Assembly: GCA_017694885.1 (NCBI GenBank)
Contig: JADIMH010000006.1
Coordinates: 1-64,000 of the forward strand
Length of the DNA stretch: 64,000 nucleotides
Direction of reading: 5' to 3'
From: Candidatus Cryptobacteroides faecipullorum
GTDB taxonomy: Bacteria > Bacteroidota > Bacteroidia > Bacteroidales > UBA932
A program made the position numbers and the translations under genes. Shown here one piece after another: positions 1-10,643 of this stretch (its first letter is position 1; each line of letters starts with the position of its first letter). The notes beneath the pieces are model-generated. The model was not told the origin of the DNA. It ran no database searches and worked only from the letters and a program-made list of their open reading frames with translations.

Positions 1-82
1 AAATACAAACGGATCCAAGAAAGATAAAAGTTGAGAGAACACGTATTTTCCTTTATTCATGTGCCATTCTACGATAGTCTGG

Positions 83-90
83 CAAAGATA
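83..90 (-). promoter_or_regulatory. Possible -7 element of a leftward promoter
   Basis: Read on the minus strand this is TATCTTTG, an exact match to the Bacteroidetes -7 consensus TAnnTTTG. No TTTG box is seen 19 nt upstream, so the -33 element is weak. It would drive a gene lying left of the window. The rest of positions 1-196 is intergenic, and I see no clear promoter in it for the protease gene that follows. Confidence 0.35.
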
Positions 91-196
91 AATTCAAATC
101 GTTGCGCTCGTTTTATCTCTGTAAATTCCTATCCTTCAATATTTTCAAAGAACTTTCATGATTTTTTACCGGACACTAGTGAACAGTAACAGAAAA

Positions 197-2314
197 ATGA
201 AAAAGGTAAACATATACGCATTGGGTGCTCTTGCGCTGATGACAGCGCTTTGCGCATGTTCAAAAGACGCTCTGGAAGAAAGGAAAGAGCCGGGATCCGT
301 ATGGGAGCCGGCATCTCTTGACGGAGAGGTCGTCGTGAAGTTCGCTCCTTACGTAAGTGATATTCTGGAGAAATCTTCGGGTGTTGCGGCTACACGTTCC
401 GGCGTCCTTTCCGTAGATGAGGTGCTCGACATTGTGGGAGGGTATGAACTGGAAAGAGTCTTTCCTTCGGATCCGAGGTTCGCGGACAGGGAAAAAGAGG
501 CGGGCCTCAATCTGTGGTATCTGGTACGGTTCGATGACAGCAGGTGTTCTGTGGATGATGTCATTGCCGAACTTTCCTCTCTCGGGGAAATCCAGGCTGC
601 AGTGCCGAACAGGATCATAAAAAGATCATACAACCCATCTGTCAAGGCGGTTCCTTTTACAGAGGCTTCCGTACAGACACGTTCATCGTGGGCCGCAAGC
701 AATTATTTCAATGACAAATACCTGCCATATCAGTGGAATATGGTCAACAACGGAGAGGATGACGGTTCCCGGTATACGATAGACAGGGACAATCCTGCAT
801 TTGCCGATATCGCCGATGAGGATTATTTCGGACACAAGTTCGTCAAGGACGCCGATGTCAATCTGGTATCGGACCAGACCGGCAAAGGAGCCTGGGACCG
901 TTGCACGGGCGATCCTTCTGTAATTGTGGCCGTGCTTGACGAAGGCGTATGCCTCGACCATCCGGACCTCAGTCCTAACATATGGCACAACAGTGATGAA
1001 ATCCCCGGAAACGGGATCGATGATGACGGAAACGGTTACGTCGATGATATCAACGGGTACAATTTCATTGTCGGTACTCCTGACATTACATGGAATGCAG
1101 CGGAAGATACCGGTCATGGCACGCATGTGGCCGGAGTCATAGCCGCTGTCAATGACAATGGTACCGGTATCAGTTCTATAGCAGGCGGTACACCGGACTC
1201 TCCAGGCGTTAAGATAATGTCATGCCAGGTGTTTTCCGGCAATATGGCGAACTCGAGCGTAGACCTGGTCAAGGCTATCAAATATGCTGCGGATAACGGC
1301 GCCGTAGTCCTGCAGTGCAGTTTCGGCTATACTTCCAGCGAGGCCAATTCACAGGAGTACGGCCAGGGATACAGGACTCAGGAAGAATGGGAGGAGCAGT
1401 GTCCTCTCGAAAAGATAGCCCTGGATTACTTCATACATAATGCAGGGTCTCCGAACGGCCCGATATACGGAGGCATCGCGGTATTCGCTTCAGGCAATGA
1501 ATATGCTCCGGCAGCAGGCTTTCCGGGAGCCGCCGATTTCTGCGTATCTGTAGCTGCGACTGCAGGAGACGCTACTCCGGCACCGTACACCAACTACAGC
1601 ACCGGAACTACCATTTCTGCTCCTGGCGGCGACAGGGACTATTATTTCGAGTATATCGGCCTGCAGGATGACGGCATAGGCGCATCTTCAAGGTCGACCG
1701 TAGGTACGGTTCTGTCGACTCTGCCTGAAAATGTCAGCCCGAGCGGATACGGTTATATGGAGGGTACGTCCATGGCATGTCCGCATGTATCGGGCGTGGT
1801 GGCTCTCGGAATATCCTATGCCGCCAGGATGCACCGTCATTTCACCTCGGAGGAGTTCAGACAGATGCTTTATGATACGGCAAACGGCGATATGGTAAAC
1901 AATGCCGCTTCAGGACGCAAGTATTACTACCGCTACCTGGCGGATCTCGGCCTTGCGCACAGGACATATTTCAACATGTCGGACTACAAGTGGCAGATGG
2001 GTGCCGGCCAGGTCGATGCAGGGGCTCTTCTGGATATGATCGACGGAGGGGCAGGTGTACCGATGAAGTTCCCTAACATATATGTGGCTGCAGGGGCAGA
2101 GGTTACCGTTAACCCTGCTTTTTATCTGGACGGAGATTCATTTGAGGTTTCCATATCGGATACAGGGATAGCTGCTGCAGAAGTACTTTCAGACGGTAAT
2201 GTCGTATTCAAGGGTGTGAAGGCCGGAAGTACTTCCGCTACGATAACATATGACGGAAAATCCCAGGCATTTGCCGTTACTGTACGCAATACTGCAGGTA
2301 CAGGCTGGCTTTAG
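197..2314 (+). CDS. Surface S8 family serine protease lipoprotein
   Basis: Subtilisin-like serine endopeptidase anchored as a lipoprotein, 705 aa from this start. A lipoprotein signal (LCAC, Cys21) is followed by charged residues, as in surface-exported Bacteroidetes lipoproteins. Residues about 40-150 form a prodomain of the fervidolysin type. The catalytic triad is Asp248 (AVLDEG), His307 (HGTHVAG) and Ser525 (GTSMACPHVSG), with oxyanion Asn434. After about residue 610 there is an Ig-like (BIG2/BACON-like) domain, and the protein ends in GTGWL. An ATG 39 nt upstream at 158 is in frame, but it would put 13 residues ahead of the signal peptide, so 197 is preferred. A paralogue with the same prodomain and a similar tail lies at 29450. 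The DUF1573 gene follows after 30 nt. The substrate is unknown; extracellular protein degradation is inferred. Confidence 0.9.
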   Translation: MKKVNIYALGALALMTALCACSKDALEERKEPGSVWEPASLDGEVVVKFAPYVSDILEKSSGVAATRSGVLSVDEVLDIVGGYELERVFPSDPRFADREKEAGLNLWYLVRFDDSRCSVDDVIAELSSLGEIQAAVPNRIIKRSYNPSVKAVPFTEASVQTRSSWAASNYFNDKYLPYQWNMVNNGEDDGSRYTIDRDNPAFADIADEDYFGHKFVKDADVNLVSDQTGKGAWDRCTGDPSVIVAVLDEGVCLDHPDLSPNIWHNSDEIPGNGIDDDGNGYVDDINGYNFIVGTPDITWNAAEDTGHGTHVAGVIAAVNDNGTGISSIAGGTPDSPGVKIMSCQVFSGNMANSSVDLVKAIKYAADNGAVVLQCSFGYTSSEANSQEYGQGYRTQEEWEEQCPLEKIALDYFIHNAGSPNGPIYGGIAVFASGNEYAPAAGFPGAADFCVSVAATAGDATPAPYTNYSTGTTISAPGGDRDYYFEYIGLQDDGIGASSRSTVGTVLSTLPENVSPSGYGYMEGTSMACPHVSGVVALGISYAARMHRHFTSEEFRQMLYDTANGDMVNNAASGRKYYYRYLADLGLAHRTYFNMSDYKWQMGAGQVDAGALLDMIDGGAGVPMKFPNIYVAAGAEVTVNPAFYLDGDSFEVSISDTGIAAAEVLSDGNVVFKGVKAGSTSATITYDGKSQAFAVTVRNTAGTGWL

Positions 2315-2344
2315 CCTTGTTATACGATATTTACCGGTTAAGCA

Positions 2345-3070
2345 ATGCATGGAATAACGGCCATAATGATTGCCGCGGTCCTCTTCCTGCCTCTCGGCGC
2401 GCAGCCGGTTCCCGGCAGGATGAGTTTCGGGACACGGAGCATAGATCTCGGCACTGTCAGTGAAGACAGTGCCATGGTCACTGCCTCCGTCGAATGGAAG
2501 AATACAGGAGATTCTCCTGTAGCGGTCCTTATGGCAAAGACTACATGCAGCTGTCTTGCCGTTGAGTACGACAGGACTCCTGTCCCTCCGGGAGGAACAG
2601 GCCGTATGGTTTTGACTTATTATCCGAAAGGCCATCCCGGAAAGATAGGCAGGAAGGTATTCGTCTATGCCGGGCTTGAAGCATCCGGACCGGATGCTGT
2701 CCTGTATGTGACCGGGGAGGTGGAACCTTCCTCCATGCCGGTGTGGCAGTATCCTCACAGGATGGGCGCTCTGCTGCTCAAGCAGACAGAAGTGAATATA
2801 GCGGGCAATGCGCCGCAGGTAGAGCGGGTGGCCTGTATGAATGCAGGGGATTCGCCGCTGGAGATAACGGCCATGGAAGGTCTGCTCCCGGAAGGGCTGA
2901 CGTTCAGGTGCGAACCGCAGGTGCTGCAGCCCTGGGAGACAGGCGACCTGGTGATAGGATTTGATCCGGCACGGCTAAAAACCGCTCTTCCTGATACTTT
3001 GCCTGTAATACTCGAAGGCCTGGCGCTTCCTCCGAGCCGCCGGACGCATGGTCTGGACGGCAACAGATGA
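2345..3070 (+). CDS. DUF1573 domain protein, probably frameshifted at its 3' end
   Basis: A secreted or periplasmic protein with an N-terminal signal segment and an Ig-like DUF1573 domain at about residues 25-125. The family hallmark TTCSC is followed by a P-P-G-G-T-G segment and a YYPKGHPGK segment. A second Ig-like half follows. The function of the family is unknown. As read, the frame ends at 3070 after a low-quality tail (PPSRRTHGLDGNR). The +1 frame from about 3040 continues with a more credible tail (MVWTATDDPSDVSVYVRV onward) to a TAG at 3153-3155, just before the convergent gene's stop. I infer a one-base frameshift between about 3015 and 3050, real or from sequencing, with the true gene ending at 3155. 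It follows the S8 protease by 30 nt and is probably co-transcribed with it. Confidence 0.75.
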   Translation: MHGITAIMIAAVLFLPLGAQPVPGRMSFGTRSIDLGTVSEDSAMVTASVEWKNTGDSPVAVLMAKTTCSCLAVEYDRTPVPPGGTGRMVLTYYPKGHPGKIGRKVFVYAGLEASGPDAVLYVTGEVEPSSMPVWQYPHRMGALLLKQTEVNIAGNAPQVERVACMNAGDSPLEITAMEGLLPEGLTFRCEPQVLQPWETGDLVIGFDPARLKTALPDTLPVILEGLALPPSRRTHGLDGNR

Positions 3071-3159
3071 CCCTTCCGATGTGTCGGTCTATGTCAGGGT
3101 CGACGGCATTCCTGCCGATATTACCGGGGAAGATGCCTCCGGTGCGGAAGAATAGAGGT

Positions 3160-4011
3160 CTACACAGCTGTCATGCAAAGTTTGCGGGATTCAAAGTGTG
3201 CGGAATACTTGAATCCCGCATTTTTTATGATCTGTACGTATTTCATGAAGTCGTCCCCCGTCCTGCCGGCATCATGCGAGTCGGATCCGAGACTGACGGC
3301 TTCCCCGCCGAATTCCCGGAACCGTTTCAGTATATCTGTGTCCAGTACGGGGATTCTGCCGTTATAGTCCTTATAAGTCTTGGTGTTGATTTCCAGTGCC
3401 TTGCCTTCCTGGGCGAGAAATTTCAGCATGGCATCGAAAATATCGCTGAAATCCCTGTAGAATATGCTTGACTTGGGATAGGGGGCATATCGCGCGACAT
3501 AGTCGTAATGTCCCATTATGTCAAAGTCCTTCCCTAACCAGACCATTTCTTCGTAAAGGGTCTCGAGATAATGTCCGTAAGCGGTTTTCCAGTCTTTCCC
3601 TTCATAGTATCCTCCATAGAAAGGATCCGTATCGTCCAGATAATGTACGGAAGCTATTATCTGGTCGAAGCAATGCGTGGAAAGGTGTTTGCGGATCTGT
3701 TCGCGGCAGCTTTTCTGCACGCCTATTTCTATTCCTTTGAATATCCTGAACGGATCTCCTTCCGCAGTCCTGAGGGAATGGAACTCCGCATTTACCCTGT
3801 CTGTTTCCTGCTGCTGGGCTTCCACATCGAAAACCTCGGATGCCAGATCCTCATGCATGGCCTTCATCGGAGGTACGAAAAAATCGCAGTGGTCGGTAAA
3901 ACAGATGCCGGAAAGTCCTTTTTCAAAGGCCGACAGGGCCGATTCCCTTATGCTTGTCCTTTTCCCGTCAAAAGAAAACTGGCTGTGGTTGTGATTGTCG
4001 AAAAGCTTCAT
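3160..4011 (-). CDS. PHP-domain phosphatase, histidinol-phosphatase (HisJ/HisK) family
   Basis: 283 aa, about the usual length for HisJ-type phosphatases. PHP-domain metal-binding motifs are visible: HNH at residues 7-9, FTDHCD at about 38-43, ASVHYLDD in the middle, and GSDSHD near the C-terminus. The family removes phosphate from L-histidinol phosphate using a trinuclear metal site. No other histidine biosynthesis gene is nearby, so a different phosphoester substrate is possible. It starts 5 nt after the stop of the formate-THF ligase gene and is probably co-transcribed with it. Its last codons contain the terminator hairpin of the convergent DUF1573 gene. Confidence 0.8.
   Translation of the reverse strand: MKLFDNHNHSQFSFDGKRTSIRESALSAFEKGLSGICFTDHCDFFVPPMKAMHEDLASEVFDVEAQQQETDRVNAEFHSLRTAEGDPFRIFKGIEIGVQKSCREQIRKHLSTHCFDQIIASVHYLDDTDPFYGGYYEGKDWKTAYGHYLETLYEEMVWLGKDFDIMGHYDYVARYAPYPKSSIFYRDFSDIFDAMLKFLAQEGKALEINTKTYKDYNGRIPVLDTDILKRFREFGGEAVSLGSDSHDAGRTGDDFMKYVQIIKNAGFKYSAHFESRKLCMTAV
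3183..3226 (+). terminator. Rho-independent terminator inside the convergent gene
   Basis: TGCGGGATTCAA (3183-3194) pairs with TTGAATCCCGCA (3209-3220) and is followed by T6. The T-run lies on the plus-strand side only, so it terminates transcription from the protease/DUF1573 unit. It lies entirely within the 3' coding end of the minus-strand PHP phosphatase gene. Confidence 0.8.
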
Positions 4012-4016
4012 GTCCG

Positions 4017-5684
4017 TTAGCTCAGTCCGTTTATGAATCCGCCTTCCACGTCTATATCGAGAGCCTGAGGATGTTTCGGCAGTCCGGGCATTCTGATGAT
4101 GTCCCCTGCGATTGCCACTATCATTTCAGCCCCGGAATTGATTACTATGTCATTGATCTCGAAATCGAATCCTGACGGAGCTCCGTAAGCCTTGGCATCC
4201 TGCGAGAAAGAGTACTGCGTCTTTGCGATGCAGACCGGGAAGCCGGAGAAACCGAGTCTTTCGGCCGTTTCAATCTTTTTGGCCGCCGTTTTGCTGAAGA
4301 TCACATTCCCGGCCTTGTATATGCCCTTTGCCGTTTTTTCTATCTTGTCTTTCAGGCTGTCGGTGTCACTGTATGTGAATTCCAGCGGACCGGACGGGTT
4401 CCTGTCAATGATTTCCACCACTTTTCGCGCAAGGTCAGCGGCTCCTTCCCCGCCGTGGGCATATCCGTCGTTGATTGCGAATTCGACTCCTGCTTCCTTA
4501 CAGTGCTGCCGTACCAGCTCTATTTCCTCCTGAGTGTCGGATGCGAATCTGTTGAAACATACCAGTACCGTCTGACCGAATTCCTGCAGGTTCCTTATAT
4601 GCCTGTCGAGGTTGCAGAATCCTTTCCTGACACCCTCCAAAGAAGGTTCCTTTATCTTTTCCACAGGGACGTCCCCGTGCATCTTCAGCCCCTGAAGCGA
4701 TGCGACCAGCAGGGTGAGGGAAGGCCTCAGACCGCTTTTGCGGCATTTTATATTCAGGAATTTTTCCGCCCCGAGATCGGCGCCGAAACCGGCTTCGGTA
4801 ATGGCGTAATCACCGAAAGTCAAGGCCATTTTTGTGGCTATGACCGAATTGCATCCGTGGGCTATGTTTGCAAAAGGCCCTCCGTGAACGAAAGCCGCAG
4901 TGCCTTCCGTCGTCTGTACCAGATTGGGATTCAGCGCATCCATCAGCAGTGCCGTGATTGCTCCTTCCACACCCAGGTCTCTGACCGTAAACGCGCTGCC
5001 GTCGAACCTGTAGCCTAAAAGAATGTTGCCGATTCTGCGTCTCAGGTCATCCATGTCGCTTGAAAGGCAGAGTATCGCCATGATTTCGGAAGCCGGGGTG
5101 ATATCGAATCCCGACTCCTGCACCAGACCGTTGGTCCGCGGTCCGAGTCCTGTGACTATGTTTCTGAGTGATCTGTCATTCACGTCCAGAACCCGTTTCC
5201 ATAGCACTTCCTTCAGAGCAAAGCCTTCCGACTGGTGCTGGTACAGGTAGTTGTCCAGCAGAGCCGCTATCATGTTGTGCGCCGAAGTGACGGCATGGAA
5301 ATCCCCTGTGAAATGAAGGTTTATCTTTTCCATCGGAACCACCTGGGCATATCCGCCCCCGGCTGCCCCTCCTTTCATTCCGAAGCAAGGGCCGAGAGAC
5401 GGTTCCCTGAGGGCGAGGACAGCCTTCTTCCCGATCCTGTGCATCCCCAGCGCCAGACCTATCGATGCCGTTGTTTTCCCGATACCGGTCTTGGTGGCGG
5501 TAATGGCAGTAACGAGTATCAGCCTGCTTTTCCTTACCTTGTCTTCATCTATAAAGCTGACTGGTATTTTGGCCATGTACTTCCCGTAAGGTTCAATGCT
5601 CTCCTGAGGAATGCCTGTCTCCGATGCTACATCGGTGATTTTCTTCATTTTTACGTTTCTTGCGATTTCGATATCCGGCTTCAT
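4017..5684 (-). CDS. fhs: Formate--tetrahydrofolate ligase
   Basis: Cytosolic enzyme that makes 10-formyl-THF from formate, THF and ATP, feeding one-carbon metabolism. 555 aa, the standard length. The nucleotide-binding loop TKTGIGKTT is at residues 64-72. The family-typical [19 protein letters not shown] segment and the [13 protein letters not shown] segment follow. No fusion and no missing part is seen. It is first in a two-gene minus-strand unit with the PHP phosphatase (5 nt gap). Upstream lies an 86-nt divergent region shared with the HdeD-like gene, with no strong promoter match. Confidence 0.95.
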   Translation of the reverse strand: MKPDIEIARNVKMKKITDVASETGIPQESIEPYGKYMAKIPVSFIDEDKVRKSRLILVTAITATKTGIGKTTASIGLALGMHRIGKKAVLALREPSLGPCFGMKGGAAGGGYAQVVPMEKINLHFTGDFHAVTSAHNMIAALLDNYLYQHQSEGFALKEVLWKRVLDVNDRSLRNIVTGLGPRTNGLVQESGFDITPASEIMAILCLSSDMDDLRRRIGNILLGYRFDGSAFTVRDLGVEGAITALLMDALNPNLVQTTEGTAAFVHGGPFANIAHGCNSVIATKMALTFGDYAITEAGFGADLGAEKFLNIKCRKSGLRPSLTLLVASLQGLKMHGDVPVEKIKEPSLEGVRKGFCNLDRHIRNLQEFGQTVLVCFNRFASDTQEEIELVRQHCKEAGVEFAINDGYAHGGEGAADLARKVVEIIDRNPSGPLEFTYSDTDSLKDKIEKTAKGIYKAGNVIFSKTAAKKIETAERLGFSGFPVCIAKTQYSFSQDAKAYGAPSGFDFEINDIVINSGAEMIVAIAGDIIRMPGLPKHPQALDIDVEGGFINGLS

Positions 5685-5770
5685 GTGCTGATGGTTTGAT
5701 TACGGATTGCGAAAGTAACAATAATTTGAGGAATAATTGCTAACTTAGCGGGCTAAAGTGTTTTTATGAT

Positions 5771-6412
5771 ATGATAACTTTCGGATTCAGAAATAAATTC
5801 GGCGGACTGCTCAGAGCAGTGGTCGCCATTGCACTGGGAGCGGTGATGGTATCATTCCCGGCGACATCTCTCGTTATAATAGTGAAAATCGTAGCCGCTT
5901 TCCTGATAGCCTCAGGTGTGGTTTCCCTGATATTCGGAATCGTGAACAGGGCTAACGGAGGCCTGTCCCTCATGATTACCAATACGGTAGTCGATATCGT
6001 ACTCGGTATCATCGTCTTCATGTTCCCGGCGGAGGTCGCCAGCATAGTCATGCTTCTGATAGGGGTGTTCCTCATGGTTTTCGGAATATTCCAGATGTCT
6101 GCGCTTTTCAGTGCAAGCAGGGTGTTTCCGATGGGGGCCTGGTCATTCGTTCTTCCGGCGCTTTGTACCGTGGGAGGCGCATTGGTGGTCTTCCATCCTT
6201 TCGGGCTCGGCAAGTTCATAACCCTCGTTGCCGGGATAGCGTTGCTTGTGTACGGAGTATCGGATCTGATTTCCACATGGAAGATGCGCAAGGCCATGAA
6301 AGAGTATGAAATCAGATTCAATGAATCTTCTTCCGCATCCGCCTCAGGAAGCGGATCTCCGATGGATAATGTAAAAGACGTTGATTACGAGAAAGTCGGG
6401 GAAGACAAATAA
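5771..6412 (+). CDS. HdeD/DUF308-like integral membrane protein
   Basis: 213 aa with about six hydrophobic membrane segments from residue 12 to 175 arranged as repeated helical hairpins, as in the DUF308/HdeD family. Members are linked to acid or general stress in some bacteria, but their biochemical role is not established. The C-terminus is a Ser/Gly-rich linker and a charged cytoplasmic tail (NVKDVDYEKVGEDK). The gene lies 14 nt upstream of dnaG and is probably co-transcribed with it. Confidence 0.8.
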   Translation: MITFGFRNKFGGLLRAVVAIALGAVMVSFPATSLVIIVKIVAAFLIASGVVSLIFGIVNRANGGLSLMITNTVVDIVLGIIVFMFPAEVASIVMLLIGVFLMVFGIFQMSALFSASRVFPMGAWSFVLPALCTVGGALVVFHPFGLGKFITLVAGIALLVYGVSDLISTWKMRKAMKEYEIRFNESSSASASGSGSPMDNVKDVDYEKVGEDK

Positions 6413-6426
6413 AGTTTTTTCTCCGG

Positions 6427-8424
6427 ATGATCCCAAAAGAGACAGTCGACAGGATTCTTGACACGGCCCAGATTGCTGATGTCGTCGGTGATTTCGTCTC
6501 GCTGAAAAGGCGCGGGGCGAATTTTGTTGCATGCTGTCCGTTCCACAACGAAAAGACGCCGTCGTTCTATGTCTCTCCGGCCAAAGGAATATACAAATGT
6601 TTCGGGTGCGGCAAATCTGGCACTGCGGTAGGTTTTGTAATGGAGCATGAGAGCCTTTCATATGTCGAGGCTCTCAGATACCTGGCCCGGAAATATAACA
6701 TAGAGATCGTCGAAAAGGAAGAATCCGCCGAGGAAATCGCCCACAGACAGCGCAGCGAAAGCCTTCATCTGGTGTCGGAGTTCGCTGCCGGATTTTTCAG
6801 GGACTGTCTCCGGACCGGAGAAGGGCGGGCCGTAGGCTATGCGTACTTCAAGTCGAGAAAGCTGGAGGACGCTTCCATAGATAAATTCGGACTTGGCTGG
6901 TCTCCTTCCGGAAAACATGGATTGTCCGATGCCGCCGGGGCGGCCGGCTTTAAGGAAGAATTCCTGCTCGATACCGGCCTGTGCGTCAGAAAGGACGACG
7001 GCACCCTGCAGGACCGTTTCTATGACAGGGTAATGTTTCCCATACATTCCGTAAGCGGACGGGTGATAGCCTTCGGCGGCCGTACTCTCAGGACAGACAA
7101 GGCCATAGCCAAATACGTGAATTCGCCCGAAACTGAAATTTACGTCAAAAGCCGCTCCCTGTACGGTATATATTTCGCCAAGAACGAAATTTCGCGCCAG
7201 GACAGATGCTATCTGGTAGAAGGGTATCTGGATGTGATTTCCATGCACCAGCTCGGAATCACCAACGTAGTGGCATCCAGCGGAACCTCGCTCACTGTCG
7301 AGCAGATACGTCTGATAAGCAAATTCACCCGGAATATCACCATCATTTATGACGGGGATTCTGCCGGCATACATGCGGCCCTGCGCGGCATCGGACTGGT
7401 CCTGAAAGAAGGAATGAATGTAAAGGTAGTGCTTCTCCCCGACGGTGACGATCCGGACTCCTATTCGCACAAGCATACCCTGGAAGAGGTCCGGGATTTC
7501 ATCAGGACCCGTGAACAGGATTTCATAAGTTTCAAGACCGACATGCTTCTGGGCCAGGCGGGCGATGATCCGCTCAAGAAAGCTGAACTGATAAATGACA
7601 TAGCCGATACGATATCCCTGATTCCAGATGCTGTAAAGCGCTCTGTGTATGTGGAAGCCTGCAGTGTCAGGTTCAACATAGAGTCGCAGCTGCTTTTCGA
7701 CCGGATCAGCCATACACGTACCGCAATGCTTGTCTCGGAGCAGAAACAGCGTGAGGCAAGACAGAAAAAAGAACATGAAACCGGCCCGGAGCCGGCCGGA
7801 GAACCTTTCCCGCAGGAAAATCCTGCACGGGAGAAGGAAGACAGCGGGTCTGTGGCGGGCATTGTCCTGGACGATCCGTTTCTGGCCCCTTGCGAGAAAG
7901 AACTGCTGGGGTTCATCCTCGAACACGGGGACAAGTATATTGACTTTGACCGCGATTCCGAGTTCTATCAGGAAGACGGGCGCCAGACGACGGTTGCAGA
8001 GTTCATCGACAGTGCACTTGCGGCAGACGAGACGGAATTTTCCAATACAGCCTACAGAAAAGTCTACGACGAGTATTTCGTCATGTATGACGAAGGGCTT
8101 TCTCAGGAGAGGATACAGCGCCGTCTGCTGAACAGCATGGACAGGGAAACCTCCATGGTGGCGGCCGACATACTGGTAGAGAAATATATGATAACGGTAG
8201 AGAATTACCGTAACTCTCTGACGTCAATCGGGACCCAATTGGTTATCTTTGTACCGAAGGCGGTCATGGCGTATCAGGTGAAACGGATAGAGAAAAAGCT
8301 GAAGTCCCTTTCTTCTGATCTTGTCCAGGCCGGAGACGATGTGGAGAGACAGACTTTCATCTTGAGTGAAATTACTCGGTGGAATAGGGCAAAAGTGATG
8401 ATAAACAATAAATTAGGAAGATAA
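6427..8424 (+). CDS. dnaG: DNA primase
   Basis: Makes RNA primers for chromosome replication, working with the replicative helicase. 665 aa, a normal length. The N-terminal zinc finger has ligands Cys37, His40, Cys58 and Cys61 (CCPFH, then KCFGCG). A TOPRIM catalytic core is at about residues 258-345, with acidic motifs VEGYLDV and YDGDSAG. The C-terminal helicase-binding part is divergent and begins after a charged linker at about residues 440-480. The start is 14 nt after the HdeD-like gene, and the stop is 2 nt before metG, indicating tight coupling. Confidence 0.96.
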   Translation: MIPKETVDRILDTAQIADVVGDFVSLKRRGANFVACCPFHNEKTPSFYVSPAKGIYKCFGCGKSGTAVGFVMEHESLSYVEALRYLARKYNIEIVEKEESAEEIAHRQRSESLHLVSEFAAGFFRDCLRTGEGRAVGYAYFKSRKLEDASIDKFGLGWSPSGKHGLSDAAGAAGFKEEFLLDTGLCVRKDDGTLQDRFYDRVMFPIHSVSGRVIAFGGRTLRTDKAIAKYVNSPETEIYVKSRSLYGIYFAKNEISRQDRCYLVEGYLDVISMHQLGITNVVASSGTSLTVEQIRLISKFTRNITIIYDGDSAGIHAALRGIGLVLKEGMNVKVVLLPDGDDPDSYSHKHTLEEVRDFIRTREQDFISFKTDMLLGQAGDDPLKKAELINDIADTISLIPDAVKRSVYVEACSVRFNIESQLLFDRISHTRTAMLVSEQKQREARQKKEHETGPEPAGEPFPQENPAREKEDSGSVAGIVLDDPFLAPCEKELLGFILEHGDKYIDFDRDSEFYQEDGRQTTVAEFIDSALAADETEFSNTAYRKVYDEYFVMYDEGLSQERIQRRLLNSMDRETSMVAADILVEKYMITVENYRNSLTSIGTQLVIFVPKAVMAYQVKRIEKKLKSLSSDLVQAGDDVERQTFILSEITRWNRAKVMINNKLGR

Positions 8425-8426
8425 AT

Positions 8427-10622
8427 ATGGAAAACAAGAATTTCAGGCGGACTTTGGTGACCTGTGCGCTGCCATACGCCAACGGTCCGGTACATATCGG
8501 GCATCTGGCCGGGGTCTATGTCCCTGCGGACATATACGTGAGGTATCTCAGAATGAGGGGAGAAGATGTCCTGTTCATCTGCGGGTCGGACGAGCATGGA
8601 GTGCCTATCACCATCAAGGCGAAAAAGGAAGGCTGTACCCCGCAGGACGTGGTAGACAGGTATCACGGCATCATAAAGAAATCTTTTGAAGGGTTCGGAA
8701 TCAATTTCGACATATATTCACGCACCTCATCGGCAATCCATTCGGAAGTCGCATCAGATTTCTTCCGCAAGATGTATGACGAAGGGAAATTCATCGAGAA
8801 AGAAAGCGAGCAGTATTTCGATACTGAAGCCAATACATTCCTTGCGGACCGATATATAGTAGGCACCTGCCCGAAATGCGGTAACGAAGGGGCTTATGGC
8901 GACCAGTGCGAAAAATGCGGAAGCACCCTCAGTCCGGACGAACTTCTGAATCCGCATTCGGCCCTGAGCGGGAGCACGCCGGTAAAGAAAAAGACAAAGC
9001 ATTGGTATCTCCCTCTCGACCGGTATGAACCGTGGCTGAAGGAATGGATTCTCGACGGTCATAAGGAATGGAGAACCAATGTTTACGGGCAGTGCAAGTC
9101 CTGGATTGACGGCGGGCTCCAGCCGCGTGCCGTCAGCCGCGACCTCGACTGGGGCGTCCCTGTGCCAGTCGAAGGGGCTGAAGGAAAAGTGCTCTACGTA
9201 TGGTTCGACGCTCCTATAGGATATATATCCAATACTAAGGAGCTTCTGCCGCAAAGTTGGGAAAAATGGTGGAAATCCCAAGATACCAGGCTTGTGCATT
9301 TCATAGGAAAGGACAATATCGTCTTTCACTGCATCGTGTTCCCTTCCATGCTGAAAGCCTATGGAGGATATATCCTTCCTGATAATGTACCTGCCAACGA
9401 ATTCCTCAATCTGGAGGGAAACAAAATTTCGACCTCAAAGAACTGGGCCGTATGGCTCAACGAATATCTGGAACAGTTCCCGGGACAGGAGGATGTCCTG
9501 CGCTACGTCCTGTGCGCCAATGCTCCTGAAACCAAGGACAATGACTTCACCTGGAAGGATTTCCAGGCGCGCAACAACAGTGAGCTGGTGGCTATCCTCG
9601 GCAACTTCGTCAACCGGGCTGTTGTCCTTACTCATAAATATTTCGGAGGCAAGGTCCCTGCAGACCTTAAGCCTGAGGCTATAGACGGTGAGACGCTTTC
9701 GCAGATCCCGGCACTGAAAAAGGCCGTCGAAGAGAATATAGAGAACTACAAGTTCCGTGAAGCTCTGAAGGAGGCCATGAACATCGCCCGTCTCGGAAAC
9801 AAATACCTGACGGATACCGAGCCGTGGAAAACGGCCAAGACAGATATGGACAGGACGGCTTCGATCCTGAATGTTTCCCTGCAGATATGCGCAGACCTTG
9901 CCGTAGTATTCGAACCGTTCCTGCCGTTCTCCGCAGAGAAGTTGCGCAATATACTTAATGTGGGCATAACTGCCGGTCATGACCATCGTTGCGGGGAAGA
10001 AGGCTCCTGCGGAGCGAATATCTTCAAGCCGGAAGAAGGTGCGGCTCTCCATACCGTCTCCTGCCATTCCGGGCAGAGCGGATCCGAACCGGAGGGCCGG
10101 CCGGTCCTTTCGTGGGCCGACCTCGGTCTTTCTGCCATTCTCCCTGCCGGACATCAGCTCGGCGAGCCGGTCCTTCTTTTCAGCAAAATCGAAGATAGTA
10201 CAGTAGAGGCTCAGGTAAAGAAGCTTGAAGATACGAGAAAAGCTAATGAAGCGGCTGCTGCAGAAGCTGCTGCACATACGGTAGAGCCGCAGAAGCCGGA
10301 ATGTTCGTTCGAAGATTTCGAGAAAATGGATATCCGGACGGCAACGGTACTTGAGGCGGAACGTGTCCCTAAGACAGACAAGCTCCTGAAGCTTACCATA
10401 GATACAGGTATTGACCGGCGCGTGATAGTTTCCGGCATAGCCGAATTCTACACTCCGGAGCAGATGCTCGGCAAGCAGATATGCATACTTGCCAATCTTA
10501 CTCCGCGCAAGATCCGCGGCATCGAGTCCAAGGGCATGATCCTCATGGCCCGTCAGAGTGACGGAAAAATGCGTTTCATCACTCCTCAGGAAGTCCTTGC
10601 CAACGGTTCGGCAATCGGTTAA
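8427..10622 (+). CDS. metG: Methionine--tRNA ligase
   Basis: Class I aminoacyl-tRNA synthetase that charges tRNA-Met. 731 aa, the long bacterial form with a C-terminal tRNA-binding domain. HIGH is at residues 23-26, and the KMSKS loop appears as KISTS at residues 333-337. A zinc-binding knuckle (CPKCGN, then CEKCGS) is at about residues 150-172. The C-terminal EMAP/Trbp111-like domain covers about residues 630-731. An unusual Cys/His-containing insertion lies at about residues 515-570, between the anticodon-binding helical domain and the linker. It starts 2 nt after dnaG and is followed 21 nt later by murB. Confidence 0.96.
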   Translation: MENKNFRRTLVTCALPYANGPVHIGHLAGVYVPADIYVRYLRMRGEDVLFICGSDEHGVPITIKAKKEGCTPQDVVDRYHGIIKKSFEGFGINFDIYSRTSSAIHSEVASDFFRKMYDEGKFIEKESEQYFDTEANTFLADRYIVGTCPKCGNEGAYGDQCEKCGSTLSPDELLNPHSALSGSTPVKKKTKHWYLPLDRYEPWLKEWILDGHKEWRTNVYGQCKSWIDGGLQPRAVSRDLDWGVPVPVEGAEGKVLYVWFDAPIGYISNTKELLPQSWEKWWKSQDTRLVHFIGKDNIVFHCIVFPSMLKAYGGYILPDNVPANEFLNLEGNKISTSKNWAVWLNEYLEQFPGQEDVLRYVLCANAPETKDNDFTWKDFQARNNSELVAILGNFVNRAVVLTHKYFGGKVPADLKPEAIDGETLSQIPALKKAVEENIENYKFREALKEAMNIARLGNKYLTDTEPWKTAKTDMDRTASILNVSLQICADLAVVFEPFLPFSAEKLRNILNVGITAGHDHRCGEEGSCGANIFKPEEGAALHTVSCHSGQSGSEPEGRPVLSWADLGLSAILPAGHQLGEPVLLFSKIEDSTVEAQVKKLEDTRKANEAAAAEAAAHTVEPQKPECSFEDFEKMDIRTATVLEAERVPKTDKLLKLTIDTGIDRRVIVSGIAEFYTPEQMLGKQICILANLTPRKIRGIESKGMILMARQSDGKMRFITPQEVLANGSAIG

Positions 10623-10643
10623 TCATATAAAAAAGATGTGTGA

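Noticed and set aside
158..196. Earlier ATG extending the first S8 protease by 13 residues
   Set aside because: The added residues precede a complete lipoprotein signal peptide, which fits a start at 197.
3067..3471. Open reading frame on the plus strand opposite the PHP phosphatase
   Set aside because: It lies antisense to a clear PHP-domain gene and has no recognisable features of its own.
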